A stretch of 64,000 nt of DNA from Pseudoxanthomonas wuyuanensis (lineage in GTDB: Bacteria; Pseudomonadota; Gammaproteobacteria; Xanthomonadales; Xanthomonadaceae), in assembly GCF_900215535.1 (NCBI RefSeq), contig NZ_OCND01000004.1, positions 62,001 through 126,000 of the forward strand, read 5' to 3'. Both the position numbers and the translations under genes were made by a program. Below the pieces are notes generated by a model. It saw nothing but the letters and a program-made list of their open reading frames with translations. It was not told the origin of the DNA and did not search any database. Shown in pieces: positions 20,346 to 30,386 of the stretch (the first letter of the stretch is position 1; every line of letters begins with the position of its first letter).

Positions 20346-21875
20346 ATGATTACCGTTGCTGCCCCGGAGAAAGCGCCCATGGCCCCCATCGAACTGCTTG
20401 CCCCCCTGCGCGCCCACAAGGGCAAACGCCTGACCCACGGCCTGGATGACGCCAGCATCGTCCGTTTCGCCAAGTCGCATCCGGATCTGGCCGCGGCGGT
20501 GGAAGCGGCGGCCAATGCCCATGCCGAACTGCAGGGCGAGTTCGCCGAACTGTTCGACCTGGACGAAGACGCGCAACTGCGCGCCGTGCAGGGCGGTTTC
20601 GTCAATTTCTATGCCGATGACGCCATCAACCCGTATGTCGCCCTCGCCGCCCGCGGCCCCTGGCTGGTGACCGTCAACGGCGCGGTGCTGTACGACGCCG
20701 GCGGCTACGGCATGCTCGGGTTCGGCCACACGCCGGCAGCAGTGATGGCGGCGATGGCCAAACCGCAGGTGATGGCCAACATCATGACGCCCAGCCTGTC
20801 GCAGCTGCGGTTCGACCGCGCGCTGCGCAAGGAAATCGGCCACACCCGCGGCGGCTGCCCTTACGCCAAGTTCCTGTGCCTGAATTCGGGTTCCGAATCG
20901 GTCGGGCTGGGCGCGCGCATCGCCGACATCAACACCAAGCTGCAGACCGATCCGGGCGCGCGCCACGAAGGCCGCGCCATCAAGCGCGTCGTGGTCAAGG
21001 GCAGTTTCCACGGCCGTACCGAGCGCCCGGCGCTGTATTCGGATTCCTCGCGCAAGGGCTACCTGCAGCATCTGGCCAGCTACCGCAACGAGGATTCCCT
21101 GATCGCCATCGAGCCGTACGACACCGAGGCGCTCAAGCGCGTCTTTGCCGATGCCGAAAGCAAGGGCTGGTTCATCGAAGCGGTGTTCCTGGAGCCGGTG
21201 ATGGGCGAAGGCGATCCCGGCCGTTCGCTGCCGCCGGCCTTCTATGCCGCCGCGCGCGAACTGACCCGCGCCCACGGCTGCCTGCTGCTGGTCGATTCCA
21301 TCCAGGCCGGCCTGCGCGCGCATGGCGTTCTGTCCATCGTCGACTATCCCGGCTTCGAAGGCCTGGATGCGCCGGACATGGAAACCTATTCCAAGGCGCT
21401 CAACGCCGCGCAATACCCGCTATCGGTGCTGGCGGTCAGCGAACGCGCCGCCGGCCTGTACCGCAAGGGCGTCTATGGCAACACCATGACCAGCAATCCG
21501 CGCGCGCTGGACGTGGCCTGCGCCACGCTTGCCCAGTTGACCCCGCAGGTGCGCGAGAACATACGCAAGCGCGGCGCCGAAGCGGTGCAGAAGCTGCGCC
21601 GGCTGCAGGACGAGCTCGGCGGCCTGATCACCAATGTGCAGGGCACCGGCCTGTTGTTCTCCTGCGAACTGGCGCCGCAGTTCAAGTGCTACGGCGCCAA
21701 CTCCACCGAGGAATGGTTGCGCGAACGCGGCCTCAACGTGATCCACGGCGGCGCCAATTCGCTGCGCTTCACGCCGCACTTCGCCATTGATGGCGAAGAG
21801 CTGGACCTGCTGGTAAGCATGGTCGGCAAGGCGCTGCGCGAAGGCCCGCGCCTGAGCCAGGCCGCCGCGGCCTGA
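20346..21875 (+). CDS. PLP-dependent class III aminotransferase
   Basis: This 509-residue protein belongs to the class III aminotransferases, which act on terminal amino groups such as lysine, ornithine or GABA. The gabaculine-type core is visible: SGSESVGLGARIADIN, VKGSFHGRTERPALYS, LLVDSIQAGLRAHG, and METYSKALNAAQYPLS with the candidate PLP lysine. It is longer than typical family members, with an extra N-terminal helical region of about 100 residues. ATG 20346 is used; ATG 20379 is an alternative. The substrate cannot be assigned. The divergent Lrp-type gene suggests amino-acid catabolism under local control. Confidence 0.88.
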   Translation: MITVAAPEKAPMAPIELLAPLRAHKGKRLTHGLDDASIVRFAKSHPDLAAAVEAAANAHAELQGEFAELFDLDEDAQLRAVQGGFVNFYADDAINPYVALAARGPWLVTVNGAVLYDAGGYGMLGFGHTPAAVMAAMAKPQVMANIMTPSLSQLRFDRALRKEIGHTRGGCPYAKFLCLNSGSESVGLGARIADINTKLQTDPGARHEGRAIKRVVVKGSFHGRTERPALYSDSSRKGYLQHLASYRNEDSLIAIEPYDTEALKRVFADAESKGWFIEAVFLEPVMGEGDPGRSLPPAFYAAARELTRAHGCLLLVDSIQAGLRAHGVLSIVDYPGFEGLDAPDMETYSKALNAAQYPLSVLAVSERAAGLYRKGVYGNTMTSNPRALDVACATLAQLTPQVRENIRKRGAEAVQKLRRLQDELGGLITNVQGTGLLFSCELAPQFKCYGANSTEEWLRERGLNVIHGGANSLRFTPHFAIDGEELDLLVSMVGKALREGPRLSQAAAA

Positions 21876-21894
21876 CATCCGTCGAAGCAGGAAA

Positions 21895-21919
21895 GAGGCG
21901 GGCCAAGGCTCGCCTTTTT
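21895..21919 (+). terminator. Rho-independent terminator after the aminotransferase
   Basis: The stem AGGCGGGCC/GGCTCGCCT (one mismatch, 2-nt loop) is followed by five T. It lies about 20 nt after the aminotransferase stop. Confidence 0.75.
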
Positions 21920-21990
21920 CCTGCCGTAGGGTGGGGCCCCGGCCCAGCTGTGGGAAACCCATCGCTTGCCGCTGTGGGCCTGCGCCCGCC

Positions 21991-22605
21991 CTATGGCGTC
22001 TGCGATGCGAAGCGCTTCAGCGATTCCCGGATCAACGCCCGCGCTTCGTTCGCATCGCCAAAGCCATCGAGCTGCACCGGATTGCGCCCCTTCGGTAGAT
22101 CCTTGTAAACACGGAAGAAGGCTTCGATGCGGTCGCGCTCGATTTGCGGCAGATCCGACAGATCGCGGATATCCGCATAGGTCGGGTCGACCTTGTCGGT
22201 CGGCACGCCGATGATCTTCTCGTCATGCTCGCCGTCGTCGAGCATGCGCAGCACGCCAATAGGACGGAAGCGGATCAGCACGCCAGGATGCAGCGACTCG
22301 CGCGTCAGTACCAACGCATCCAGTGGGTCGCCATCGCCGGCCAGCGTGCGCGGCATGGAGCCGTAGTTGGCCGGATAGGCCACCGGCATCGACTGGAAGC
22401 GGTCGACGAAGACCAGTCCGTCCTCGCCGATCTCGTACTTGGTGAAACTGCCGGCGGGGATCTCCACGGCCAGCAGCGCTTCTTCGGGCGCCGCCTTGGG
22501 CTGTGCCGCAAGGAACGGATGGCGGATGTGCGGTTCGCGTGCAAGGGCGATGCCCGCGACGGCGAGCAGTACCAGCACGGAGAGGATGGACAGGCGTTGG
22601 GACAT
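21991..22605 (-). CDS. Exported family I inorganic pyrophosphatase
   Basis: This 204-residue pyrophosphatase carries the family I signature GDGDPLDALVL and YPANYGSMPRT, with the conserved acidic metal ligands. Unlike the cytoplasmic enzyme it begins with a signal peptide (SQRLSILSVLVLLAVAGIALA), so it should act in the periplasm. An in-frame extension to 22887 is rejected because it crosses the neighbouring gene and lacks the signal peptide at its start. It lies 100 nt downstream of the phytase-like gene on the same strand and would release phosphate from pyrophosphate. Confidence 0.92.
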   Translation of the reverse strand: MSQRLSILSVLVLLAVAGIALAREPHIRHPFLAAQPKAAPEEALLAVEIPAGSFTKYEIGEDGLVFVDRFQSMPVAYPANYGSMPRTLAGDGDPLDALVLTRESLHPGVLIRFRPIGVLRMLDDGEHDEKIIGVPTDKVDPTYADIRDLSDLPQIERDRIEAFFRVYKDLPKGRNPVQLDGFGDANEARALIRESLKRFASQTP

Positions 22606-22705
22606 GGCAGGTTTCCTGGTGGTGCGTTGTAGCGCGGGCGTACTCATTCCCGGCAGCGGTCGGTTCTTCCCTTCAACGTCGGCGCGCGCGCAGTTGCGTT
22701 GGTGG

Positions 22706-23851
22706 TCACTCCGCAGCGCACGAGGGCAACGCCAGCGCTTGGGCGATGTCGCGCCAGTCCAGCGCCACCACGCCTTGATCGTCATGTACGGCGTACAGCA
22801 CGCCTTCCGGAAAGCTGGCGGACGCGGACTGGTCCAGCCAGATGCCGTCGGTGTTGGCCACCCTGGCGCCGGCCACGGCGCCGGCATGTTCCAGCGTCTT
22901 GCGATCGAACAGGTGGAACACCGTGCGGCCCTTGCCCTGCTCGGTGGTCAGCCACCAGCCGGCGCCGCCGGCGCAGGTCTTCAGCATGATGCCTTCGGAC
23001 TGCGCCCTGAACACGTCGCGGCCAATGGTGCGGCCGGCGTACCTGCCGGCCAGATCGTATACCTTGAGTTCGTTGGCATAGGTTTCGTCCTCCTCGGCGA
23101 TCAGCAGGCGGTCGTTGGCCGGATCGCCCCAGATCGATTCGACCACGCGCAATGCGCCGTCGGGCGTCGTGTCGCCGAAGCTGCCGGCGACCGTGGCGGA
23201 GAATCCTTCGCCGTCGCGCGCCACCGCGTAACGCCACACGCGCTTGTCCAACTGGTTCAACGGCGGCAGGATGTCCTCGCCCTGCGCGTCCTCTCCCGCC
23301 ATGTAGGCATCGGTGACATAGACCTCGTAGCCATCCCCGGTCCGGTTCACCCACAAGCCGTACGGCTTGCGCAGCTGCTCGGCGCCGAAGGTCAGGACGT
23401 GGCCGAAGTCCGGCAGCCGCAACACCTGCACACGATGGTTGTCGCGCTCGACGACGAATACCAGGGCATCCGCCACCGCTATGCCGTTGGGACGCTCGAA
23501 CTGCCCATCGCCCTTGCCGGTCGTACCGAAACTGCGCAGGGTCTGGCCGGTCTGGCCGTCGTAGACGACCAGCTTGTCGGTGGCCTTGGCGGTGGCGATC
23601 AACCAGGTCTTGCCGTCCGGTGCCGTCCACGACGCCGGCGAGTCGATGTTGTCTTCCGGCGTCATCGCCGTCAGGAACGCTTCCTGGACCACCGGAATCT
23701 CGCGGGTATCCGGCGGCGCCGGCGTTGCCGCTGGCGACGCCTTCTGGTCGGCGTCGCGCGCATCGGCGGCCGCTGCCGGCTTCTGGCCGGTGCAGCCGGC
23801 CGCTACGGCCGCAATCAACAGGACCGACAGGCCCAGGCCACGTGTCTTCAT
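22706..23851 (-). CDS. Beta-propeller phytase-like lipoprotein
   Basis: This 381-residue lipoprotein (lipobox ending at Cys20, AVAAGC) has a propeller fold with repeated strands. It resembles 3-phytases of the BPP family: LLIAEEDETYANELKVYD, QSEGIMLKTC, WWLTTEQGKGRTVFHLFDR and NTDGIWL align with the calcium/phosphate-binding blades of known BPPs. BPPs hydrolyse phytate outside the cytoplasm. It lies directly after a TonB-dependent receptor gene on the same strand, an arrangement reported for BPPs in Xanthomonas and Caulobacter relatives. An NHL-repeat protein of other function remains possible. Confidence 0.8.
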   Translation of the reverse strand: MKTRGLGLSVLLIAAVAAGCTGQKPAAAADARDADQKASPAATPAPPDTREIPVVQEAFLTAMTPEDNIDSPASWTAPDGKTWLIATAKATDKLVVYDGQTGQTLRSFGTTGKGDGQFERPNGIAVADALVFVVERDNHRVQVLRLPDFGHVLTFGAEQLRKPYGLWVNRTGDGYEVYVTDAYMAGEDAQGEDILPPLNQLDKRVWRYAVARDGEGFSATVAGSFGDTTPDGALRVVESIWGDPANDRLLIAEEDETYANELKVYDLAGRYAGRTIGRDVFRAQSEGIMLKTCAGGAGWWLTTEQGKGRTVFHLFDRKTLEHAGAVAGARVANTDGIWLDQSASASFPEGVLYAVHDDQGVVALDWRDIAQALALPSCAAE

Positions 23852-23953
23852 CGCATCGTCTCCTCAAATGAACATGCCGGGCGCAGCTTACATGCGGCTT
23901 CGGCGGCGCAACTGCACACCGCCGGCCGAGCCGGCGATGCGCAGGATGTCTTG

Positions 23954-26491
23954 TCAGAAGCGCAGTTTCACGCCGGCCGTGTAGGTCCGGCCGTACAGCT
24001 CGTTCTGCAGCGTGTGGGCGGAAGAACCCTGGTACAGCTCCAGCGGTTCGTCCAGCAGGTTGGAGGCCTCGAAGTAGAAGCCCCACTGATCGCTGACCTT
24101 GTAGTCCAGGCTGAAATCCAATTGCGTGTTGTCGGCCACCCAGATATCGAAGTCGCTGTCGGAACTGTCGACGCTGTCGATGTATTCGCTGCGATGCACT
24201 GCGGCGATGCGCGTGCTCAGGCCGCCCTTCTCGTAGCCGATGTGGGCGCTGTAGAGACGGTCGGAAGCGTTGGGCAGGGTGAACTTGCGGCCGTTGACCT
24301 CGTACTCGGTATCCAGCCAGGTGGCGCTGAAGCCCAGCAGCAGGCCGTTGTCGAAATGCTGCTGCCAGTTCAGTTCGGCCCCGTAGACCTTGGCCTTGTC
24401 GCCGTTGACCGGCATGGTGACGTCGAAGCCGTCGAACTCCTCGCTGCCGCGCGTGACGACCTCGACGATGTAGTCGTCGATGTTCTTGTAGAACAGGCCG
24501 GCGGAGACGATGCCCGTCTCGCCCAGGTAGCGCTCGATCGACAGATCGAAGTTGCGGGACTTGTACGGATCCAGGCCGGGATTGCCGAGTTCGACTTCTT
24601 CCTCGTCGCGGTTGATCCGGGTACGCGGCGAGATGTCGCCGAACGCCGGCCGCGCGATCGTGTGCGTGTAGGCGCCGCGCAGCACCCAGTCGCCCAGGTC
24701 ATAGCGCAGATGCAGGCCGGGCAGCACGTTGGTGTAGCTGCTGGACACTTCACGGGTGGCGATCGAACCGATGGTTTCTTCATCCTCCAGGTCCACCACG
24801 TTGCCGGTGGCTTCGAACTCGGTGCGCTCGACGCGGGCGCCGGCGATGACGCGCAGCTTGTCGAAGTCCATCGTGGCCATCAGGTAGCCGGCCAGGACAT
24901 CCTCGCTGGCCGTGTAGTCCTCGATCAGCGAGATTTCGGTGTTTGCCGCCACATCCTGCGGCCGCGCCGAGTAGTCGCCCAGGTTGCCGCGCAGGTAGTT
25001 CCTCATCGCATCCGAACTGATGCCGTCGCCCATGTTGCCGTGGGTATAGCGTGGCGACCCGGTGGTCCAGCTGCCCAGGTTGATGTCCGGGCCGCGCCGC
25101 AGCTCGGCCTCGTCGATGTTGACGTCGCGGTCGCGCCAGCGGCCCAGCAGGCCGGTCTTCCACGTCACCGTATCGCCGGCGAAGGTGAAATTGACGGCAG
25201 CACTGTGCTCTTCGTCATCCACCCATATCGGCGAAACGACGAAGCGGTTGAACTCGTAGTTGTCGTTGTCCAGCCAGCCGCCCAGCGGGGAGTCGGTGAT
25301 GGTGTAGCGGGGGATGGCGTGCGAGGTATCCAGCAGCAGCGCGACATCATCGTCGCCGTCGTACTCGAAGCGCGCCTCCACTTCGTCCAGCACGCGTTCG
25401 CGCGTCTTGGTGTAGCCCAGCCTGTAGTCGACGATAGAGCCGGCGCCGAAGCGGTTCTCGCCGCCCGCGCTGACCGTGAAGGTGTCCTCTTCCTTGGTGC
25501 GCCAGCGCAGGCGGCGGCTGAAATCGCCCGGATCGATGCCTTCCACCGTGTAGGTGCCGTCGGCGTTGCGGGTGAAATCGCCCTCGCCCACCGGGATGAT
25601 GCTTCTCTGCCGGCTTTCCGCGTCGGTGAAATCGGTGTACAGCGTGCGCAGGTAGTAGCTGTTGCCCTCGCTGGGGCGCCAGTCCAGATTGAGGTTCACG
25701 CCGGTGCGTTCGCGGTTGATGGCGTATTTGCGCTGCTGGATCTCGACCGGAATCAGGTCCTCGGAGATGTCCTCATCCTTGTCGTACTCGACCTCGATGT
25801 TGTCCGATTCGTAGTTGCGGTCCTGGTAGCTGAGGCCCAGGGCGACGCCGAAGGTGCCATCGGCAAAGATGTCGCTGTAGTTGAAAGAGGCCTTGGGGCT
25901 GGTCTGGCCGCTGAGATTCTGGTGGCTCAGCTCGGCCTTGGCGCGGATGTTGCGGCCATCGCGATCGAACGCCGAGGCCGATTCCACCAGGATGGCGCCG
26001 CCGATCGCGTCGCCCGGCATGTCCGGCGTCGGCGCCTTGACCACGGTCAGCCGCTCGGTGGAATCGGAAGGAATCACGTCCAGCGGCGCCGCGCGGCTGG
26101 AATCTTCCGGCGTACCGATGGCCACGCCGTCCACGCTGACGCTGTTGAACGCCGCATCCAGGCCGCGCACCACCACGAAACGGCCCTCGCCCTGGTCGCG
26201 GGTGACGCTGACGCCCGGCAGGCGCGACAGCGATTCGCCGACGTTCTTGTCCGGGTACTGCCCCATCGAGTCCGATGACACCGTGTCCTGGATGGCATCG
26301 GCGCTGCGCTTGAAGTCGATGGCGCGCATCTGCTGCTCCAGCTGCGGACGCACTTCGATGCGGTCGAGCGTGGTGGCGTCGGCGCTGCCGTCGGGCGACG
26401 CGGCAGCGGTCTGCGCCCGGATGTCCTGGGCATGACTGGCCACCGCCAGCGCGAGCGCGATGGCGATATGGAGCGGATGTTTGGACGACAT
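23954..26491 (-). CDS. TonB-dependent receptor (Xanthomonas/Caulobacter type)
   Basis: This 845-residue outer-membrane receptor has a signal peptide, a plug domain (LDRIEVRPQLEQQ, SRLPGVSVTRDQGEGRFVVVRG, IGGAILVESASAFD) and a 22-strand barrel ending in the usual aromatic residue (AGVKLRF). The start at 26491 places the signal peptide at the N-terminus; longer starts do not. The plug style matches the TonB-Xanth-Caul family. Downstream genes encode a phytase-like lipoprotein and an exported pyrophosphatase, so the probable cargo is an organic phosphate such as phytate or a breakdown product. That substrate is inference from context only. Confidence 0.92.
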   Translation of the reverse strand: MSSKHPLHIAIALALAVASHAQDIRAQTAAASPDGSADATTLDRIEVRPQLEQQMRAIDFKRSADAIQDTVSSDSMGQYPDKNVGESLSRLPGVSVTRDQGEGRFVVVRGLDAAFNSVSVDGVAIGTPEDSSRAAPLDVIPSDSTERLTVVKAPTPDMPGDAIGGAILVESASAFDRDGRNIRAKAELSHQNLSGQTSPKASFNYSDIFADGTFGVALGLSYQDRNYESDNIEVEYDKDEDISEDLIPVEIQQRKYAINRERTGVNLNLDWRPSEGNSYYLRTLYTDFTDAESRQRSIIPVGEGDFTRNADGTYTVEGIDPGDFSRRLRWRTKEEDTFTVSAGGENRFGAGSIVDYRLGYTKTRERVLDEVEARFEYDGDDDVALLLDTSHAIPRYTITDSPLGGWLDNDNYEFNRFVVSPIWVDDEEHSAAVNFTFAGDTVTWKTGLLGRWRDRDVNIDEAELRRGPDINLGSWTTGSPRYTHGNMGDGISSDAMRNYLRGNLGDYSARPQDVAANTEISLIEDYTASEDVLAGYLMATMDFDKLRVIAGARVERTEFEATGNVVDLEDEETIGSIATREVSSSYTNVLPGLHLRYDLGDWVLRGAYTHTIARPAFGDISPRTRINRDEEEVELGNPGLDPYKSRNFDLSIERYLGETGIVSAGLFYKNIDDYIVEVVTRGSEEFDGFDVTMPVNGDKAKVYGAELNWQQHFDNGLLLGFSATWLDTEYEVNGRKFTLPNASDRLYSAHIGYEKGGLSTRIAAVHRSEYIDSVDSSDSDFDIWVADNTQLDFSLDYKVSDQWGFYFEASNLLDEPLELYQGSSAHTLQNELYGRTYTAGVKLRF

Positions 26492-26700
26492 GGGGGTTCC
26501 GAAATGTGAATACCGGGCGCAGACGATATGTCCGGGATCTTTCAGCACCGTGACAACGCTGGCCGGGACGACGGCGGCAGGCGACCGGCCGCGCATCGAT
26601 GGCGCGCCGGCAAGCGCCGCTGTGGACGACCTTCATGACGCCTGCCGCCGCTTTCATATTTCGGTCACACTATTGCCTCCCGCATCGCCCAGCCGCGCTC

Positions 26701-27333
26701 ATGAAAACCATCGAAGTCCTTCACCCCCTCGTCCAGCACAAGATCGGCCTGCTGCGCGATGCCGGGCTCAGCACCAAGGGCTTCCGCGAACTGGTGACCG
26801 AACTGGGCACGCTGCTGGCCTACGAGGCCACCGCGGATCTGGAAACCGAACCGGCAACGATGCCGGGCTGGGCCGGCGACGTGCAGGTGCGGCGCATCGC
26901 CGGCGCCAAGATCACGCTGGTGCCGATCCTGCGCGCGGGCCTGGGCATGCTGCCCGGCGTGCTGGCGCTGATTCCGGCGGCCAAGGTCAGCGTGGTCGGC
27001 CTGCAACGCGACGAGGAAACCCTGCAGCCGGTGCCCTATTTCGAAAAATTGACCGGTCGGCTGGACGAGCGCGATGCGCTGATCCTCGACCCGATGCTGG
27101 CCACCGGCGGCACCCTGATCGCCACCATCAACATGCTCAAGCGCGCCGGCTGCCGCCGCATCAAGGGCATCTTCCTGGTCGCCGCCCCGGAGGGCCTGGC
27201 GGCGCTGGAAGCCGCGCACCCGGATGTGGAGGTCTATACCGCCGCTGTGGACGAACGCCTCAACGAAAAGGGCTACATCCTGCCCGGCCTGGGCGATGCC
27301 GGCGACCGCATCTTCGGCACGCGGGTCGGTTGA
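26701..27333 (+). CDS. upp: Uracil phosphoribosyltransferase
   Basis: This 210-residue enzyme converts uracil and PRPP to UMP in pyrimidine salvage. The N-terminal [15 protein letters not shown], the central [11 protein letters not shown], the PRPP loop [11 protein letters not shown] and the uracil-binding [10 protein letters not shown] are intact. The ATG at 26701 matches the family start; upstream in-frame starts are not conserved. It is divergent from the TonB-dependent receptor gene, with a 209-nt intergenic region that should hold both promoters. Confidence 0.97.
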   Translation: MKTIEVLHPLVQHKIGLLRDAGLSTKGFRELVTELGTLLAYEATADLETEPATMPGWAGDVQVRRIAGAKITLVPILRAGLGMLPGVLALIPAAKVSVVGLQRDEETLQPVPYFEKLTGRLDERDALILDPMLATGGTLIATINMLKRAGCRRIKGIFLVAAPEGLAALEAAHPDVEVYTAAVDERLNEKGYILPGLGDAGDRIFGTRVG

Positions 27334-27377
27334 TTTCCGGGCTGTATACAAAGAAGCAGCGTAGTAGCGAACCGCGT

Positions 27378-27444
27378 TGTGGGAGCGACGTGAGTCGCGA
27401 TGAAGCTTTGCCGGTTACCTGTCGCGACTCACGTCGCTCCCACA
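27378..27444. repeat. REP-like perfect inverted repeat after upp
   Basis: Perfect 23-bp arms (27378-27400 and 27422-27444; core GGGAGCGACGTGAGTCGCGA) flank a 21-nt spacer. It shares its arms with the imperfect pair at 9084-9226, and a decayed relative lies near 43905-43965. It lies between convergent genes and may also stop transcription. Confidence 0.85.
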
Positions 27445-27560
27445 GATGAAATCGAGTGTCACCGGCGCCGGCGATGACATAGCCGTTCCTGAAAGGCGGC
27501 AGCCTCCCTGCGTGGCGCGGTCGAAGACCGCTTCATCTCATTGGATTCCGCCGGGTATCC

Positions 27561-28463
27561 TCACGCAGCCAGCGGTTGCCCCATCGCCCGCGCATGCAAC
27601 TCCGGCACCTCATGCGCGGTGCCGAACTTTCCCTTCTCGTCGCGCACGACCTGCGCCAGCGCGCAACCGGGGTCGTGGGTGAAGAACAGGTGCACGTTGC
27701 GCGCAAGCTTGTCTTCCAGAAAGGCGCGCTTTTCGTCGATCAGCAGTTCGGCATTGCGGTCGTAGCCCATCGTGATGGGCACATGCACCCAGGAGCGGCC
27801 AGGGATCAGGTCGGCGCAGAACACCACGCCGCCGTGCGGCTGGCCATCGATGGTTTCCGGACCGACGATCTCGGCCAGCATCAATCCCGGCGTATGGCCG
27901 TCGCTGATACTGAAGCGCACGGTCTGGCCCAGCGCGTTGCAGTGTTCGCCTTCGACGATCTCCAACCGCCCGCTGGCCTGCAGCAAGCCCGGCAGTTCCG
28001 GGATGAAGGAAGCGCGGTCGCGCGGATGCGGCTTGAGCGCGCGCTGCCAGTGCGCAGCACCGACCACGAAGGTGGCATTGGGAAACAGCAGCTGCGGCGG
28101 CTTGCCTTCTGCCCACGGCGCCAACAGCCCGCCGGCGTGATCGAAATGCAGGTGGCTCAGCACCACCACGTCGATGTCCTCGTGGCCGAAACCGGCCGCG
28201 CGCAGCGAGTCCAGCAGCACATGACGCTCTTCCTGTACGCCGAAGCGCTCGCGCATCTTGGGATCGAAGAACGCGCCGATGCCGGTTTCGAACAGCACCG
28301 TCTTGCCGTTCAACGGACTGGCCAGCAACGCGCGGCAGGCCAGTTCGATACGGTTGTGCGCATCCGGCGGCGACCATTTTTCCCACATCGCGCGCGGCGC
28401 GTTGCCGAACATCGCGCCGCCATCGAGCTTCTGCGAGTTTCCGAGTATCGACCAGAGTTTCAT
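27561..28463 (-). CDS. MBL-fold metallo-hydrolase
   Basis: This 300-residue metallo-beta-lactamase-fold protein has the metal motif [11 protein letters not shown] near residue 110, followed by DGHTPG, CADLIP and the distal His in FFTHDP. These supply two metal sites. Overall architecture resembles lactonase-like or other hydrolytic family members, but the substrate is not evident. It has no signal peptide, so it is cytoplasmic. It is separated by 133 nt from gamma-glutamyltransferase on the same strand. Confidence 0.88.
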   Translation of the reverse strand: MKLWSILGNSQKLDGGAMFGNAPRAMWEKWSPPDAHNRIELACRALLASPLNGKTVLFETGIGAFFDPKMRERFGVQEERHVLLDSLRAAGFGHEDIDVVVLSHLHFDHAGGLLAPWAEGKPPQLLFPNATFVVGAAHWQRALKPHPRDRASFIPELPGLLQASGRLEIVEGEHCNALGQTVRFSISDGHTPGLMLAEIVGPETIDGQPHGGVVFCADLIPGRSWVHVPITMGYDRNAELLIDEKRAFLEDKLARNVHLFFTHDPGCALAQVVRDEKGKFGTAHEVPELHARAMGQPLAA

Positions 28464-28596
28464 GCGCCGATTCTACTCCCGCATGAAGCGTCGGGAAGTG
28501 AAGCAGCCCCCTTCATGCCTGCGATGTGGGAGCGCCGTCCCGGCGCTGGCGTCACCTTCCCGCCAGCAAAGCCCGCAGCGCTACCGTTGCCGCTGG

Positions 28597-30369
28597 TCAC
28601 TGCTGGCTTTCTGCCGGTAGTTCGACCTTGCCCTGGCCAACCGGATTACGCGGGTCGGCGCCAGCCTCCAGAGTATTGTCCTTGCGGTTCCACAGCACCG
28701 TCTGCAGGTTGCCCCACTGGTGGCTGGAAGCGCGCCCGGAAACGCCGTCGGCCGGCAGGTTCAACGTGTGTCCCATCGCCTGCAGCGCCGTCACGGTCTC
28801 GTCCGAGAACATGCCGCTCTCGGCGGAAATCACGTCCGGCATCCATTGGTGGTGGAAGCGCGGCAATGCGGCAACCTGCTGCGCGCCCAGGCCGGCGTCG
28901 TAGCCCAGCATGCCCAGCAGCACCATCGTGATGATGCGGCTGCCGCCCGGGGTGCCGAGCACGGCAATGCGGTCGTCGGAAATCATGAAGCTGGGCGTCA
29001 TAGAACTGAGCATGCGCTTGCCCGGCTCGGGCGCGTTGGCCTCGAAGCCCATCACCCCGAACGCATTGGGCGTACCGGGCTTGAGCGCGAAATCGTCCAT
29101 CTCGTTGTTCAGCAGCACCCCGGTGCCCGGCGGAATCAGCCCCGAACCGAACAGCAGGTTGACCGTCTGCGTCGCGGCCACGCGGTTGCCGTCGGCATCG
29201 ATAATGGAAAAATGGGTGGTTTCCTCGTCCTCCAGCGGAGTCGGTTCGCCCGAGAGCAGATCGCTGGGAGTGGCCTTGCGCGGATGGATGGTGGCGCGCA
29301 GGCCGGCGGCGTAGTCGCGGCTGGCCAGCGTTTTCATCGGGATGTCGACGAAATCCGGATCGCCCAGGTAGAAGGTGCGGTCGCGGAACGCGCGGCGCAT
29401 CGCTTCCACGGTCAGGTGGGTGCGCTGCGCGTCGTCGAGCTTGGCCAGGTCCCAGGCATCGAGGATCTGCAGCATCTGCGCCAACGCCACGCCACCGGAG
29501 GACGGCGGCGGCGCGGTGACGATCCGCCAGTGGTTGTAGGCGAACGTCAGCGGTTCGCGCTCGCGCACGCGGTAGCCGGCCAGTTCGGCGGCGGTCCACT
29601 GCCCGCCTTCGGCCTTCACTCCGGCCAGGAGCTTGCGGGCGGTCTCGCCCTTGTAGAAGCCGTCGAAACCTTTCTCCGCCAGCCGCTCCAGCGTGCGCGC
29701 CAGATCCGGCTGCTTGAGGATTTCGCCTTCGACCGGCGGATTGCCGTCTGCCAGGAACACCGCGCGGGTGCCGGGGTAGCGTTCCATCACTTCGCGCTTG
29801 GCCGCATAGCCGCGCTGCAGCCGCGCATAGATCGGAAACCCTTCGCGGGCGGTGCGGATGGCCGGGCCCAGCGAGGTCTTCAGCGGCAACTTGCCGTAGT
29901 TCTGCGCGAGATGCACGAACGCCGCCGGCAGGCCGGGTATGCCCGCGGCCCAGGGGCCGTTTTCGGCGCGGTCGCGGTTGAATTCGCCGTCGGCGGTCAG
30001 GTACTTGTCCGGCGTGGCCGCCGCCGGCGCGGTTTCGCGCGCATCGACAAAGATATCCCTGCCGGTCCCGGCATCGTGCAGCAGGAAGAAACCGCCGCCG
30101 CCCAGCCCGGAGCTGATCGGCTCGACCACCGACAAGGTAGCCGACACCGCAATGGCGGCGTCGAAGGCGTTGCCACCGGCACGGAGGATCTCAAAACCCG
30201 CTTCGGTGGCCAGCGCATGCGCGCTGGCGATGGCGGCGCCGGGAGGTTGCGATGCCGGCTGCGCCCGGCTGCCGTCATCGGCGGCATAGGCGGGCCAGGC
30301 ACTGGGAACGAAAGCAAAGGCGAGAACGACGGCAAACAGTCGGCGGAATTTCACGGCTTCTCCTGGCAA
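28597..30369 (-). CDS. ggt: Gamma-glutamyltransferase
   Basis: This 590-residue exported enzyme (signal peptide ending near PAYA) cleaves and transfers gamma-glutamyl groups, for example from glutathione in the periplasm. The precursor self-cleaves before the catalytic threonine; T384 in DEETTHFSIIDADGN is the expected nucleophile. The small-subunit glycine loop is also present (PGGSRIITMVLLGMLGYD). Length matches E. coli Ggt (580 aa). It is followed 17 nt upstream by a ferredoxin gene on the same strand, so the ferredoxin is transcribed first. Confidence 0.95.
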   Translation of the reverse strand: MPGEAVKFRRLFAVVLAFAFVPSAWPAYAADDGSRAQPASQPPGAAIASAHALATEAGFEILRAGGNAFDAAIAVSATLSVVEPISSGLGGGGFFLLHDAGTGRDIFVDARETAPAAATPDKYLTADGEFNRDRAENGPWAAGIPGLPAAFVHLAQNYGKLPLKTSLGPAIRTAREGFPIYARLQRGYAAKREVMERYPGTRAVFLADGNPPVEGEILKQPDLARTLERLAEKGFDGFYKGETARKLLAGVKAEGGQWTAAELAGYRVREREPLTFAYNHWRIVTAPPPSSGGVALAQMLQILDAWDLAKLDDAQRTHLTVEAMRRAFRDRTFYLGDPDFVDIPMKTLASRDYAAGLRATIHPRKATPSDLLSGEPTPLEDEETTHFSIIDADGNRVAATQTVNLLFGSGLIPPGTGVLLNNEMDDFALKPGTPNAFGVMGFEANAPEPGKRMLSSMTPSFMISDDRIAVLGTPGGSRIITMVLLGMLGYDAGLGAQQVAALPRFHHQWMPDVISAESGMFSDETVTALQAMGHTLNLPADGVSGRASSHQWGNLQTVLWNRKDNTLEAGADPRNPVGQGKVELPAESQQ

Positions 30370-30386
30370 GACGGAAACGCTGCGGA

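Noticed and set aside
22439-26278. 1279-codon plus-strand open frame opposite the receptor and phytase-like genes
   Set aside because: Antisense shadow of the TonB receptor, phytase-like and pyrophosphatase genes; no recognisable motif or start signal.
27561-28463. Quorum-quenching N-acyl homoserine lactonase
   Set aside because: The HxHxDH site is common to the whole MBL superfamily and nothing specific points to lactone substrates.
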